Of a stretch of 64,000 nucleotides of DNA, positions 43,028 through 50,954 are shown piece by piece. Positions within the stretch are counted from its first letter, which is position 1. Each line of letters begins with the position of its first letter. The notes beneath the pieces were generated by a model that ran no database searches, was not told the DNA's origin, and saw only the letters and a program-made list of their open reading frames with translations. Made by a program: the position numbers and the translations under genes. Origin of the DNA: Streptomyces ruber (GTDB lineage: Bacteria > Actinomycetota > Actinomycetes > Streptomycetales > Streptomycetaceae); assembly GCF_014648075.1 (NCBI RefSeq), contig NZ_BMQK01000002.1, positions 496,001 to 560,000 on the forward strand, in the 5' to 3' direction.

Positions 43028-45838
43028 TCAGTTCGTACGGTGTCCAGCCGCCAGCCGCACGATGTCCACCCGCGACCGGATGCCCAGCTTCCGGTAGACC
43101 CGGGTGAGGGTCGCCTCGACCGTCTTGACACTGATGAACAGCCGCCCGGCGATCTCCCGGTTGGTCGCGCCCTCCATGACGAGTTCGGCGACCCGGCGCT
43201 CCGTCGCGGCGAGGACGGCGAGCGCGGCCGGCGCGGCGGCGGCCTGCGGGCGCGGCACCGGGGCGACGGCCGCCCGCTCGGCCCGCTTCAGCCAGGGCAG
43301 GGCGCGACAGCGGCGGAACAGCCGCACCGCCTCGTCGTACGACGCCGGTTCGGACCGCCGGATGCGCACCTCGGCCAGGGCGTACGCGGTCCGCGCCTCC
43401 TCCAGGCCGTGGCCCAGCTTCGCCAGCCGGTCCTGCGCGGACGTCAACTGCCGCACCGCCACGTCCAGTTCGCCACGGGCGGCGCGCACCAGCGCCTCGG
43501 CCCGGTCCAGGACGGCGAGCATGCTCTCCCGCCCCAGCCGCAGCGCCCGCTCCCGCGCGGCGTCGATGACGTCCTGCGCCTCCGCGTGCTCCCCGACGCA
43601 CACCAGCGCCTCCGCCAGATCGCCCTGCCAGCGCCCGCGCGCCGGATCGGTGACCTTCAGGCTCTCCTCCAGCTCCCGCACCCGGCGCAGGGCCGCGACC
43701 GCGCCGGGCGCGTCCCCGGCCACGAACCGGGCCTGCCCGAGGGCCCCGAGGGCGAGGGACAGGTACATCAGGTCGCCGTCGCCCTCGGCGTGCCGCACCG
43801 CCTCCCGGGCCAGCGCCAGCGCCCGGTCGACATCGCCGCCGGAGGCCTCCGCGAGCGAGGTCTGCATGGCCGACGCACCCTCGCCGATGCCGGAGTCCCG
43901 GGCCAGCCGCAGGCTCTCCCGGGCGAGGTCGAGGGCCCGGCCGCAGTGCCCGGAGCGCAGCTCGGTCTCCGCGAGCCCGCGCAGGAAGTGCACCTCGCTC
44001 TCGACCATGCCCCGCCGGCGGACCTCCCGCAGCAGCGCGGTGATCGTGTTCCGGGCCTCGGCCAGCCGGTCGCCCATGACCAGCCACCGGAAGCGCGCCG
44101 CGCCCGCGCCGTTGTGATGACACGCCACCTGGGGGTCCTGCGGCTCCCGCAGCGCCCGCTTGATGGTGGCGGGCGCGTCCGGGTGCCCCATCAGCGTCTC
44201 GGTCTGCGCCTGCAGGGCGAGCGCCAGCAGCCCGGTGCGCCGGATGCCGGCCCGCTCGGCGAGGCGCGCCGCGTGCGCCGCCTCCTCGCGGCACTCGGCG
44301 AAGTCGCCCTCCACGACCAGGGCCCGCCAGGCGAGCTGGTAGTGGACCTGGGCCAGCAGCGCCGGGTCGTCGCCCGCGTCCGCGAGGGCCTGCGGGAAGA
44401 CGGCGTCGACCTCGGCTATGGACTGGCCGGCCGCCTCGATCACCACCATCCAGGCCCGCACCCGGTCGGCGGGCTCGGTGGCCCGTCCCAGCACGTCCCG
44501 GGCGATGTCCCGGGCGAGGTCGTGCCCCCCGGCGGTCAGCGCGTCCTCGGCCGCCTGCAACCGCCGTACGTCCGGCCCGGGTACGGCGTCCGCGGGAGTG
44601 TGCCGGGCGGCGAGCAGGCCCAGTTCCGCGGCGACGGAGGGCGCGCCCCGGTCCCGGGCCGCGGCCGCCGCCTCGCCGAGCCCCGCGGCGACCGCCGGGT
44701 CCGCGCCGGTGGTGGCGAGGGCCAGGTGCCGGGCGCGCTCGATGGGGTCGGAGGCGGCCGTGGACAGCGCGGCGTGGGCCGCGCGCCGCTCCGCCGCGCC
44801 GGCCTCCGCGTACAGGGCGGCCGACACGAGGGGATGCGCGAACCGTACGCCCGGGCCCTCCCGTTCCGGGGCGAGCAGACCGAGGCGGGCGGCCTCCGCG
44901 GTCTCCGTCTCCGCGTCCCCGCGGCCGGCCGCGTGCAGCAGGGACAGCGTGGGGCGCGCGCCGGCGCTCGCCACCAGCAGGGTGCGGCGGGCCTCGGCGG
45001 ACAGCATCTCCAGCCGGCTGAGCACCAGTGCCCGCAGCGAGGTCGGCACGGGCAGCGGCTCCCCGGGACGCGGCGGGGTCGGGCTCTCGGCGAGGGCACG
45101 GCCGAGCTCCAGCGCGAACAGCGGGTTGCCGCCGCTGGTGCGGTGGATCTCCCGCACCGTGGAGCGGGACAGTCCGGTGTAGCCGCGGCGCCCGAGCAGC
45201 TCGGCCACCTGCGCGCGGGTGAGCGGGTTGACGCGGACGGTGAGGGTGTCCGGGGGCAACGCGCGTAGATGACGGCCCTGTCCCGGCCCACGGGGCTCCG
45301 TCTCGGTGCGTACGGCACAGAGCATCCGGACCGGCAGCTCGCCGAGCCGGCGGGCGGCGAAGCCGAGCAGCTCGGCGCTGGCCGAGTCCAGCCACTGGAG
45401 GTCGTCGGCGACGATCAGCACCGGACCGCGGGCGGCGAGGGCGCGCAGGGTCGACAGCACGGCGAGCCGCAGGGCGAGCCCGTCGCGCTGGAGGGTGGAC
45501 TCGCCGCGCCCGGTGAGCGCCGACTCCAGGGCGTCGCGCTGCGGGGCGGGCAACTGGTCGGAGACCTCGTCGGCCACCAGGCCGAGCAGATCGGCCAGGG
45601 CCAGGAACGGAAGATGCGATTCGGACTCGGTGGCGGAGCAGCGCAGGACCGTGCGCGCCTGGTCGGCGTATTCCGCCGCCAGCGTGCGCAGCACAGTCGA
45701 TTTGCCGATTCCGGTGTCGCCGTGCACGACGACGCTCCCGCCCCGCGACAGCTGTTCGCGCGCGCCGCTCAGCAGGTCGTCCCGGCCGACCACCAGGTCG
45801 GGGCGCGGTCTGCCAGGCTCCTTGAGGTCCCGTAGCAC
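43028..45838 (-). CDS. LAL-family LuxR-type transcriptional regulator
   Basis: The 936-residue protein has an N-terminal AAA ATPase: 'VVGRDDLLSGAREQLSRGGSVVVHGDTGIGKSTVLRTL' with Walker A at 40-48, and 'GPVLIVADDLQWLDSASAELLGFAARRLG' as Walker B region, then TPR-like repeats through about residue 860 and a C-terminal LuxR helix-turn-helix 'LAATERRVAELVMEGATNREIAGRLFISVKTVEATLTRVYRKLGIRSR'. LAL proteins need ATP and a small ligand to activate promoters. GTG 45838. The protease gene lies downstream on the same strand. Confidence 0.92.
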   Translation of the reverse strand: MLRDLKEPGRPRPDLVVGRDDLLSGAREQLSRGGSVVVHGDTGIGKSTVLRTLAAEYADQARTVLRCSATESESHLPFLALADLLGLVADEVSDQLPAPQRDALESALTGRGESTLQRDGLALRLAVLSTLRALAARGPVLIVADDLQWLDSASAELLGFAARRLGELPVRMLCAVRTETEPRGPGQGRHLRALPPDTLTVRVNPLTRAQVAELLGRRGYTGLSRSTVREIHRTSGGNPLFALELGRALAESPTPPRPGEPLPVPTSLRALVLSRLEMLSAEARRTLLVASAGARPTLSLLHAAGRGDAETETAEAARLGLLAPEREGPGVRFAHPLVSAALYAEAGAAERRAAHAALSTAASDPIERARHLALATTGADPAVAAGLGEAAAAARDRGAPSVAAELGLLAARHTPADAVPGPDVRRLQAAEDALTAGGHDLARDIARDVLGRATEPADRVRAWMVVIEAAGQSIAEVDAVFPQALADAGDDPALLAQVHYQLAWRALVVEGDFAECREEAAHAARLAERAGIRRTGLLALALQAQTETLMGHPDAPATIKRALREPQDPQVACHHNGAGAARFRWLVMGDRLAEARNTITALLREVRRRGMVESEVHFLRGLAETELRSGHCGRALDLARESLRLARDSGIGEGASAMQTSLAEASGGDVDRALALAREAVRHAEGDGDLMYLSLALGALGQARFVAGDAPGAVAALRRVRELEESLKVTDPARGRWQGDLAEALVCVGEHAEAQDVIDAARERALRLGRESMLAVLDRAEALVRAARGELDVAVRQLTSAQDRLAKLGHGLEEARTAYALAEVRIRRSEPASYDEAVRLFRRCRALPWLKRAERAAVAPVPRPQAAAAPAALAVLAATERRVAELVMEGATNREIAGRLFISVKTVEATLTRVYRKLGIRSRVDIVRLAAGHRTN

Positions 45839-46171
45839 GGTCCACCGCTCCCCTCGAGTGTCGTGTCCGGGCCAATATTAGGCAACGGCTCATTGAATTC
45901 CGGAAGGAAGGTCCGGTGAGAAGAGAAACAACGGGCGGGCTAAGGCGGGTCCGGCAGAGAACAATTCACGGGCGCCGTACACGAATATGCCGCCCGCGCG
46001 AGAAGCGGAACCGCTCCGCTCCCTTCCGGCCGGGGGTGAGACCCGTGCCACGCGTCGCACGGCGCCGGGAAACCGTCCGGCAACGAGGCGGACACATGGC
46101 GGAGATTTCGCGTGCCACGGTGACCGTGACGGCAATTCTCCGCGCGTACGTACGGGAACCGGCCCCCGCCC
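45839..46171. other. Spacer upstream of the LAL gene
   Basis: A 333-base spacer between the LAL start and the stop of the zinc-ribbon gene. TAATATT near 45876-45882 may be a -10 element for the LAL gene. No intact gene is apparent. Confidence 0.4.
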
Positions 46172-46987
46172 TCAGGCCCCGCTGGAGATCAGTTCGTTCG
46201 CCGGGCCGTTCACCGGCTGGGGCGTTCCCGTGAGGTCCAGGACGAAGAGGGCGATGCCGAGGTGGTCGGCGCGGTCCCGGGCCTCCGGGTCGTATCCCGC
46301 GAGCGAGAAGTACACGCACCCCGCCGACTCCGTCATCGCCGTCAGCCACAGGCACTCCACGTCGCGCGGCGAGGCGGGGCGCACCGTCGGGTCCACCTGG
46401 GCCACGACGCCCCGCGCGGCGAGCCCGATCCCGGACGGCGGCCGCTGGGCCGCCCGGCGGATGTCCCGGTAGCCGAGCCAGCGCAGATAGAGGGCGGCGG
46501 CGGTGACCGCGTCGCGCGCCGTGCGGATGGTGACCGGGTGGAAGGCCGGCCGGGGGAGGGCCGTGGCCCGGTCGGACCGGTCGTCCGTGCCGGGGCACCC
46601 GGCGGACGGGTCCGGGTGGCCGGCGGTGGGGCCGGAGGCGGGATCCGTGCCGGCCGGCGGGCCGAAGAGATCCGGTCTGTCGAACGGCCCGGGGTCGCAC
46701 CGCTCCCGCGCCCGCAGCGGCTGCGAGGCCACCGTGACCGGCACCCGGACGAGGATGCCGCAGGGGCAGCCCAGCTCGGGCTGGGGCCACTGGTCCTCGC
46801 GGTCGCAGGCCTGGCAGCGGACGGCGATCCAGTCCTCGTCCCAGGTGCGGTGGGTGACGGCGGTAGCGGCGCCGAGCGGGTCCAGCGGCGGACTGACGGG
46901 TGCCCCGCACGCGCAGGGATAGGCCGGTGCCGTGTACCGATGCTCGCGCCGGCAGCCCGGACACCGCACCGGGATGCTCTCGGTCAT
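46172..46987 (-). CDS. Zinc-ribbon protein with restriction-endonuclease-like C-terminal region
   Basis: The 271-residue protein has two zinc-ribbon halves in its first 80 residues: 'VRCPGCRREH....YPCACGAP' and 'VRCQACDRED....LGCPCGILV'. A low-complexity Pro/Gly/Asp-rich linker follows. From about residue 165 comes a compact domain: 'TARDAVTAAALYLRWLGYRDIRRAAQRPPSGIGLAARGVVAQVDPTVRPASPRDVECLWLTAM', which resembles the Mrr-like PD-(D/E)xK fold (helix, Gly-rich turn, VxAQVD). It lacks a clear ExK/QxK on the third strand, so nuclease activity is uncertain. GGAG 8 bases before ATG 46987 favours this start. Confidence 0.6.
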   Translation of the reverse strand: MTESIPVRCPGCRREHRYTAPAYPCACGAPVSPPLDPLGAATAVTHRTWDEDWIAVRCQACDREDQWPQPELGCPCGILVRVPVTVASQPLRARERCDPGPFDRPDLFGPPAGTDPASGPTAGHPDPSAGCPGTDDRSDRATALPRPAFHPVTIRTARDAVTAAALYLRWLGYRDIRRAAQRPPSGIGLAARGVVAQVDPTVRPASPRDVECLWLTAMTESAGCVYFSLAGYDPEARDRADHLGIALFVLDLTGTPQPVNGPANELISSGA

Positions 46988-47568
46988 TGCCCACTCCACT
47001 TCACACCGCGCAACGCCGGGACAGCCCTTCCATCGTGCTCCAGGGAAGGCCGCTCCAACAGTCGAACGGCCGGATGACCATGCCGGCGCGCAGCCGGCCG
47101 GTGGACACCGCCCCTGACGCCTGTGACCCGGGTGCAGGCAGGGCGGAGGCGGTCACCCGGAGGCGAGCCGCCCTGCCACTGTGCGGAACCAGGAGGTGAG
47201 CCAGGGGGTGCCCCGCGCCCGCGGACGCCCCCGTGCGTCCCTGCCGTGCCCGGCCGACCGGCGTCGGCGCCCGGCCCGCGGGCGCGGGCCGGACTCGGTC
47301 GGCCGGGTGTCATGGCGCGGGGCCCTCACCCCGCAGCGGTGCGACCCCGTACGGGTCGGGCCCGTACGGGCCGCTTCGCCGCACCGCCGTCCGGAGGCCC
47401 CCGTCACACGGGGCCCGCCGCCCCCGTGCCGGCGGGCCCCGTGTGACGCGAATATGCCCGCGCCCGGGGGTGGTTGAAGCCTCCGGGCGCGTCCTCAGAG
47501 CTGAATTTGAGGATGCCGTAGACGGGGTACGCCCGCTTGTGTACGAGGAGAGGGCCGCTGTACGGCGC
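46988..47568. other. Gene-poor spacer containing a long inverted repeat
   Basis: A 581-base stretch between the zinc-ribbon gene start and the end of the hyi pseudogene. The main structure is the 45-bp inverted repeat at 47403-47447, listed separately. To its right, 47450-47545, the minus strand reads a protein-like fragment (YPVYGILKFSSEDAPGGFNH) with no start and no recognised family. Confidence 0.4.
47403..47447. terminator. Long perfect hairpin (18-bp arms)
   Basis: GTCACACGGGGCCCGCCG and its exact complement flank a 9-base loop. It is downstream (minus strand) of the hyi pseudogene, as a terminator left after gene decay, and could serve either strand. Confidence 0.7.
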
Positions 47569-48159
47569 TCAACGGGCGGCGCGTGCCTCCCGGGGCAGCC
47601 GGTCGAAGGCCTCGGCGCCCGTACGCAGTGGCAGCGTGCCCGTGCCCGGCGCGCCGCGGGCCGGGTCGTCGGCGATCCGCACGTGACCGGTGTTCGCCGT
47701 GTACCGGTCGATGACCCGCGGCAGGTCCTCGCCGTTCACGGCCAGGTGGCAGAGATCCATGAGGAAGCGCGCGTCGCCCAGCCCGGTCGCCTCGTCGCCC
47801 CGGTCGACGACGGCGACACCCGCCTCGGCGGTCACCAGCGGGTAGCGCGGCGACTCGGTCCTGTGCAGGGTCTCGACCAGCAGGACGGCGCCGATCCGGT
47901 CGGCGGCCCGGGCGGCGAGCGCCGGGTTCTCCAGTGCGGGCGCGTCCTGCCCGGCCGTGCGCACGGCGTCGAGCCGGGACCGCTCGGGGGGGCGGGGGAG
48001 TCGGCCCGGGGCCACCACGGCTCGACCGCGGTGACCCCGGCCGCGGCGGCGGCCGCGGGGCGTTCGAGGAGCGGGAGGCCCGCGAGGAGGACCGACGGGG
48101 TGACGGTGTGGCGCTGCTCCGCGCATCCCAACGGTGTGGCGCTGCTCCGCGCATCCCAT
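47569..48159 (-). pseudogene. Decayed hydroxypyruvate isomerase (hyi)
   Basis: Pieces match a hydroxypyruvate isomerase in order but in different frames. The start reads MGCAEQRHTV and, after a 28-bp duplication, 'TPSVLLAGLPLLERPAAAAAAGVTAVEPWWPRADSPAPP'. A run of G bases near 47986-47998 then shifts the frame to 'LDAVRTAGQDAPALENPALAARAADRIGAVLLVETLHRTESPRYPL...NGEDLPRVIDRYTANTGHVRIADDPARGAPGTGTLPL' and a short end 'AEAFDRLPREARAAR'. About 75-85 residues are missing between 'RTAGQD' and 'ALENPALAARA', and about 30 before the C-terminus, compared with what I know of the family (about 270-280). The enzyme would link to glyoxylate use, downstream of urate breakdown. Confidence 0.75.
48103..48158. 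repeat. Perfect 28-bp tandem duplication in the hyi pseudogene start
   Basis: The 28 bases at 48103-48130 are repeated exactly at 48131-48158. They cover codons 1-9 of hyi (MGCAEQRHT). Since 28 is not a multiple of three, it shifts the reading frame. Confidence 0.9.
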
Positions 48160-48362
48160 ACGGCTCGGAGCTCCTTTTCTCCTCGCCGTGTGCGTGGTGG
48201 TCAGGGCCTGCACGACATGATGCCGCCAGGCGGTCTCCCGGCCGGCGTGCTCCGGGTCACGGCCCGCACCGGTCACGGCGGACCGGTCCGTTAGGGTCGT
48301 GCCGGAGCGGTGACGGTGAACGTGCCCGGGAAGCGCGGAACCATAGATGCCTTGGGGGCGCA

Positions 48363-48614
48363 GTGCGGCTGAGAGTGGAGTTCACGACCGAGCCCTTCGA
48401 CCTCGACGAGCCGCCCCGGCACGCGCTGGTCGCCCGTGAGGTCGTCGAGAGCGCCGAACTGGACGCCGTGGACGTGGGCCCGTTCGGCAACACCGTGGAG
48501 GGCGGTGCGGACGCGGTGCTCGGCGCGGTCGACGCGGTGCTGCGCAAGGCGCTGGACGCGGGCGCGACCCGGGTGTCGCTGCAGCTCAACGTGATCGGCG
48601 AGGGGAAGCGGTGA
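48363..48614 (+). CDS. Thiamine-binding-like protein (MTH1187/DUF77 family)
   Basis: The 83-residue protein reads 'RLRVEFTTEPFDLDEPPRHALVAREVVESAELDAVDVGPFGNTVEGGADAVLGAVDAVLRKALDAGATRVSLQLNV'. The pattern VEFTTEPF..., GPFGNTVEG and VSLQLNV matches the ferredoxin-like MTH1187/YqgV thiamine-binding family. GTG 48363 has GGGGGC 5 bases before it. It overlaps the following gene by 4 bases; role in purine breakdown unknown. Confidence 0.7.
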   Translation: MRLRVEFTTEPFDLDEPPRHALVAREVVESAELDAVDVGPFGNTVEGGADAVLGAVDAVLRKALDAGATRVSLQLNVIGEGKR

Positions 48615-48988
48615 CCCCGGCGCCCGGCGACGCGGACGACCCCTTCGTCAGCGCCGTCAAGCCGCTGGTCGACGCCATGGGCGGCGAGATGCTCCCGCCC
48701 GGCCAGGCCGGTCCCGACGACGTCGTGCTGTCCTGGGAGGGCGCCGACGTCGTGGCCGTACGCCTGCCGCAGCTCGCCGAGTCGCTGGACCACATCCTCG
48801 CCGCCATGGAGCGCGAGCGGGGCAGGCCGCTCGCCGAACTGGACCGCAAGGCCAAGCAGGAGGTCGTACGGGTGCTGGAGGCACGCGGCGCCTTCTCGGT
48901 GCGGCACGGCGTGGAGACCGTGGCGACCGCGCTCGGTGTCAGCCGCTTCACCGTCTACAACTACCTCAACCGGGAGCGGCAGGGCTGA
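48611..48988 (+). CDS. HTH_22 (DauR/YheO-type) DNA-binding protein
   Basis: The 125-residue protein ends with 'LDRKAKQEVVRVLEARGAFSVRHGVETVATALGVSRFTVYNYLNRERQG', the C-terminal HTH of YheO/DauR regulators. The N-terminal half ('DPFVSAVKPLVDAMGGEMLPPGQAGPDDVVLSWEGADVVAVRLPQL') is a short PAS/YheO-like sensor. It lies 125 bases before uraD in the same direction, so it likely controls the urate genes. GTG 48611 overlaps the previous stop. Confidence 0.75.
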   Translation: MTPAPGDADDPFVSAVKPLVDAMGGEMLPPGQAGPDDVVLSWEGADVVAVRLPQLAESLDHILAAMERERGRPLAELDRKAKQEVVRVLEARGAFSVRHGVETVATALGVSRFTVYNYLNRERQG

Positions 48989-49014
48989 CCGTAACACCGT
49001 GTAACAGCGATTTT

Positions 49015-49055
49015 TCAACAGAGTGTTGACGCGCTGTCGGCCGAAGGCGTTAGCT
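49015..49055. promoter_or_regulatory. Operator and promoter of the urate operon
   Basis: TCAACA-GAG-TGTTGA (49015-49029) is a perfect 6-bp-arm palindrome overlapping the -35 TTGACG (49026-49031). A TTAGCT (49050-49055) at 18-base spacing can serve as -10. Just upstream are GTAACA direct repeats at 48991 and 49001. A repressor bound here would block the uraD operon. Confidence 0.5.
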
Positions 49056-49113
49056 GTCCGCACCCCGATCGCACCCCGATCGCATCCCGGAAGCGAACGC
49101 TGTGGAGGCGCCC

Positions 49114-49635
49114 GTGACTTCGCGTTCCCCGACGCCGGGCCTCGCCCGGTTCAACGCCCTGGAGGAGCGCGCGGCGGCCACCGCACTCCACGAGGTGTGT
49201 GCCTCGGCCGAGTGGGGGCGCAGGCTGCTCGCGGGGCGCCCGTACACCGTCGTCGACGACCTCCTCGCCGCCAGTGACGCCGCCATGGCCGGACTGACCG
49301 CGGCGGACCTGGCGGAGGCGGTGGCCGGGCACCCGCCGATCGGCCGCCCGGAACCGGGTGACGCCGCCTCGGCACGGGAACAGCGCGGCATGGCCGGCGC
49401 CCCGGCGGAGCTCGGGGCCGAGATGCTCGAACTGAACCTGGCCTACCAGGAGCGGTTCGGACACGTCTTCCTGATCCGTGCCACCGGCCGCACCGGCGAG
49501 CAGATGCGGGACGCGCTCAGGCGACGGCTCGCCAACTCCCCCGAGCAGGAACGGGAGATCACCCGTACCGAACTGGGGGCGATCAACCGGATCCGCCTGT
49601 CCCGACTCGTCACGGAGGACCCGACAGCAGCATGA
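49114..49635 (+). CDS. uraD: 2-oxo-4-hydroxy-4-carboxy-5-ureidoimidazoline (OHCU) decarboxylase
   Basis: The 173-residue protein has the OHCU decarboxylase features: 'RFNALEERAAATALHEVCASAEWGRRLLAGRPYTVVDDLLAASD' and the catalytic His of 'GHPPIGRP', then 'REQRGM...LNLAYQERFGHVFLIRATGRTGEQMRDALRRRL...REITRTELGAINRIRLSRL'. It completes conversion of 5-hydroxyisourate to S-allantoin. GTG 49114 was chosen because GGAGG lies 6 bases before it. Confidence 0.92.
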   Translation: MTSRSPTPGLARFNALEERAAATALHEVCASAEWGRRLLAGRPYTVVDDLLAASDAAMAGLTAADLAEAVAGHPPIGRPEPGDAASAREQRGMAGAPAELGAEMLELNLAYQERFGHVFLIRATGRTGEQMRDALRRRLANSPEQEREITRTELGAINRIRLSRLVTEDPTAA

Positions 49636-50003
49636 GCAGCACCGGATCCCCCGCCCCTGCCCCCGCCTCCGTCTCCACCCACGTCCTCGACACCGGCACC
49701 GGCCGCCCCGCGCGGGGCGTCGCCGTCCACCTCGCGTCCCGTACCGGCGGTGAAGCGGAGTGGCGGGCACTCGGCGGCTCCACGACCGACGCGGACGGCC
49801 GGTGCAAGGACCTCCCGGCCCTGCCGCAGGGCACCACCCACGTACGGCTCGACTTCCGCGTCGGCGCGTACGTCGAGGAGCACTTCGCCGGCGGTGCGTT
49901 CTTCCCCGAGGTGACCGTCACGTTCACGGTCGCGCCCGGGGAGCACCACCACGTACCGCTGCTGCTCAGCCCGTACGGCTACTCCGTTTACCGAGGGAGC
50001 TAG
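49632..50003 (+). CDS. uraH: 5-Hydroxyisourate hydrolase (transthyretin-like)
   Basis: The 123-residue protein has the HIUase motifs: 'VSTHVLDTGTGRPARGVAVHL' with the catalytic His, 'TDADGRCK', and the C-terminal 'HHHVPLLLSPYGYSVYRGS' that ends with the hallmark YRGS. It hydrolyses 5-hydroxyisourate from uricase. ATG 49632 overlaps the uraD stop. Confidence 0.95.
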   Translation: MSSTGSPAPAPASVSTHVLDTGTGRPARGVAVHLASRTGGEAEWRALGGSTTDADGRCKDLPALPQGTTHVRLDFRVGAYVEEHFAGGAFFPEVTVTFTVAPGEHHHVPLLLSPYGYSVYRGS

Positions 50004-50007
50004 CTCC

Positions 50008-50922
50008 ATGCCCACGACCCTGGGACAGAACCAGTACGGCAAGGCCGGGACCCGCGTCGTCAGGATCACGCGGGACGGCGCCGTCCACCACATCAAGGAC
50101 CTCAACGTGTCGGTGTCACTGAGCGGCGACATGGACGACGTCCACTACTCCGGCTCGAACGCCAACGTCCTGACGACGGACACCACCAAGAACACCGTGT
50201 TCGCCTTCGCCAAGAAACACGGCATCGACTCCGCCGAGCAGTTCGGCATCCACCTCGCCCGCCACTTCGTCACCTCCCAGGCATCCATACACCGGGCCCG
50301 CGTCAGGATCGAGGAGTACGCCTGGCAGCGCATCGAGACCTCCGACCCGCAGGCGGCGAAGAAGCACTCCTTCGTCCGCGAGGGCCGGGAGACACGGCTC
50401 GCCCAGGTCACCTATGACGGGGACCGGTGGGAGGTCGTCTCGGGCCTGAAGGACCTGACCGTACTGAACTCGACGGACTCCGAGTTCCACGGTTACATCA
50501 AGGACGAGTACACGACGCTCCCGGAGACGCGGGACCGTGTCCTCGCCACCCGGGTCGCCGGCCGCTGGCGCTTCAACTGGACCGACGACGCGGCGGAGAC
50601 GCCCGACTGGCAGACGTCGTACGAGGAGACCAGGAGGCACCTGCTGCAGGCGTTCGCCGAGACGTACTCCCTCTCGCTCCAGCAGACCATGTACCAGATG
50701 GGCGCGCGCATCATCGACCACCGGAGCGAGATAGACGAGGTGCGCTTCTCGCTCCCCAACCAGCACCATTTCCTGGTGGACCTGGAGCCGTTCGGTCTCG
50801 ACAACGACACCGCCGAGGGAGCCGTGTACTTCGCCGCCGACCGCCCGTACGGCCTGATCGAGGCCACCGTCCTGCGGGACGGCTGCGAGGCGCGGATCCC
50901 GGTGGACCTCACCAACCTGTGA
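50008..50922 (+). CDS. pucL: Urate oxidase (uricase)
   Basis: The 304-residue T-fold protein has the family sequence: 'LGQNQYGKAGTRVVRITRDG', 'VSVSLSGDMDDVHYSGSNANVLTTDTTKNTVFAFAKKHGI' (active-site Thr of the charge relay), 'FGIHLARHFV', 'STDSEFHGYIKDEYTTLPETRDRVLATRV' and 'LPNQHHFLVDLEPFG'. It oxidises urate to 5-hydroxyisourate with O2, no cofactor. It starts 4 bases after uraH. Confidence 0.96.
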   Translation: MPTTLGQNQYGKAGTRVVRITRDGAVHHIKDLNVSVSLSGDMDDVHYSGSNANVLTTDTTKNTVFAFAKKHGIDSAEQFGIHLARHFVTSQASIHRARVRIEEYAWQRIETSDPQAAKKHSFVREGRETRLAQVTYDGDRWEVVSGLKDLTVLNSTDSEFHGYIKDEYTTLPETRDRVLATRVAGRWRFNWTDDAAETPDWQTSYEETRRHLLQAFAETYSLSLQQTMYQMGARIIDHRSEIDEVRFSLPNQHHFLVDLEPFGLDNDTAEGAVYFAADRPYGLIEATVLRDGCEARIPVDLTNL

Positions 50923-50954
50923 CGCGGTCCCCGTACCCCCGAAGAGGACGGACC

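Noticed and set aside
42915..45893. Long minus-strand frame overlapping the LAL regulator
   Set aside because: The motif-rich LAL frame (Walker A, LuxR HTH) is the real one; the other frame has only low-complexity Arg/Gly/Ala.
45890..46135. 81-codon minus-strand frame in the LAL upstream spacer
   Set aside because: No ribosome site, no recognisable pattern, and codon bias unlike neighbours.
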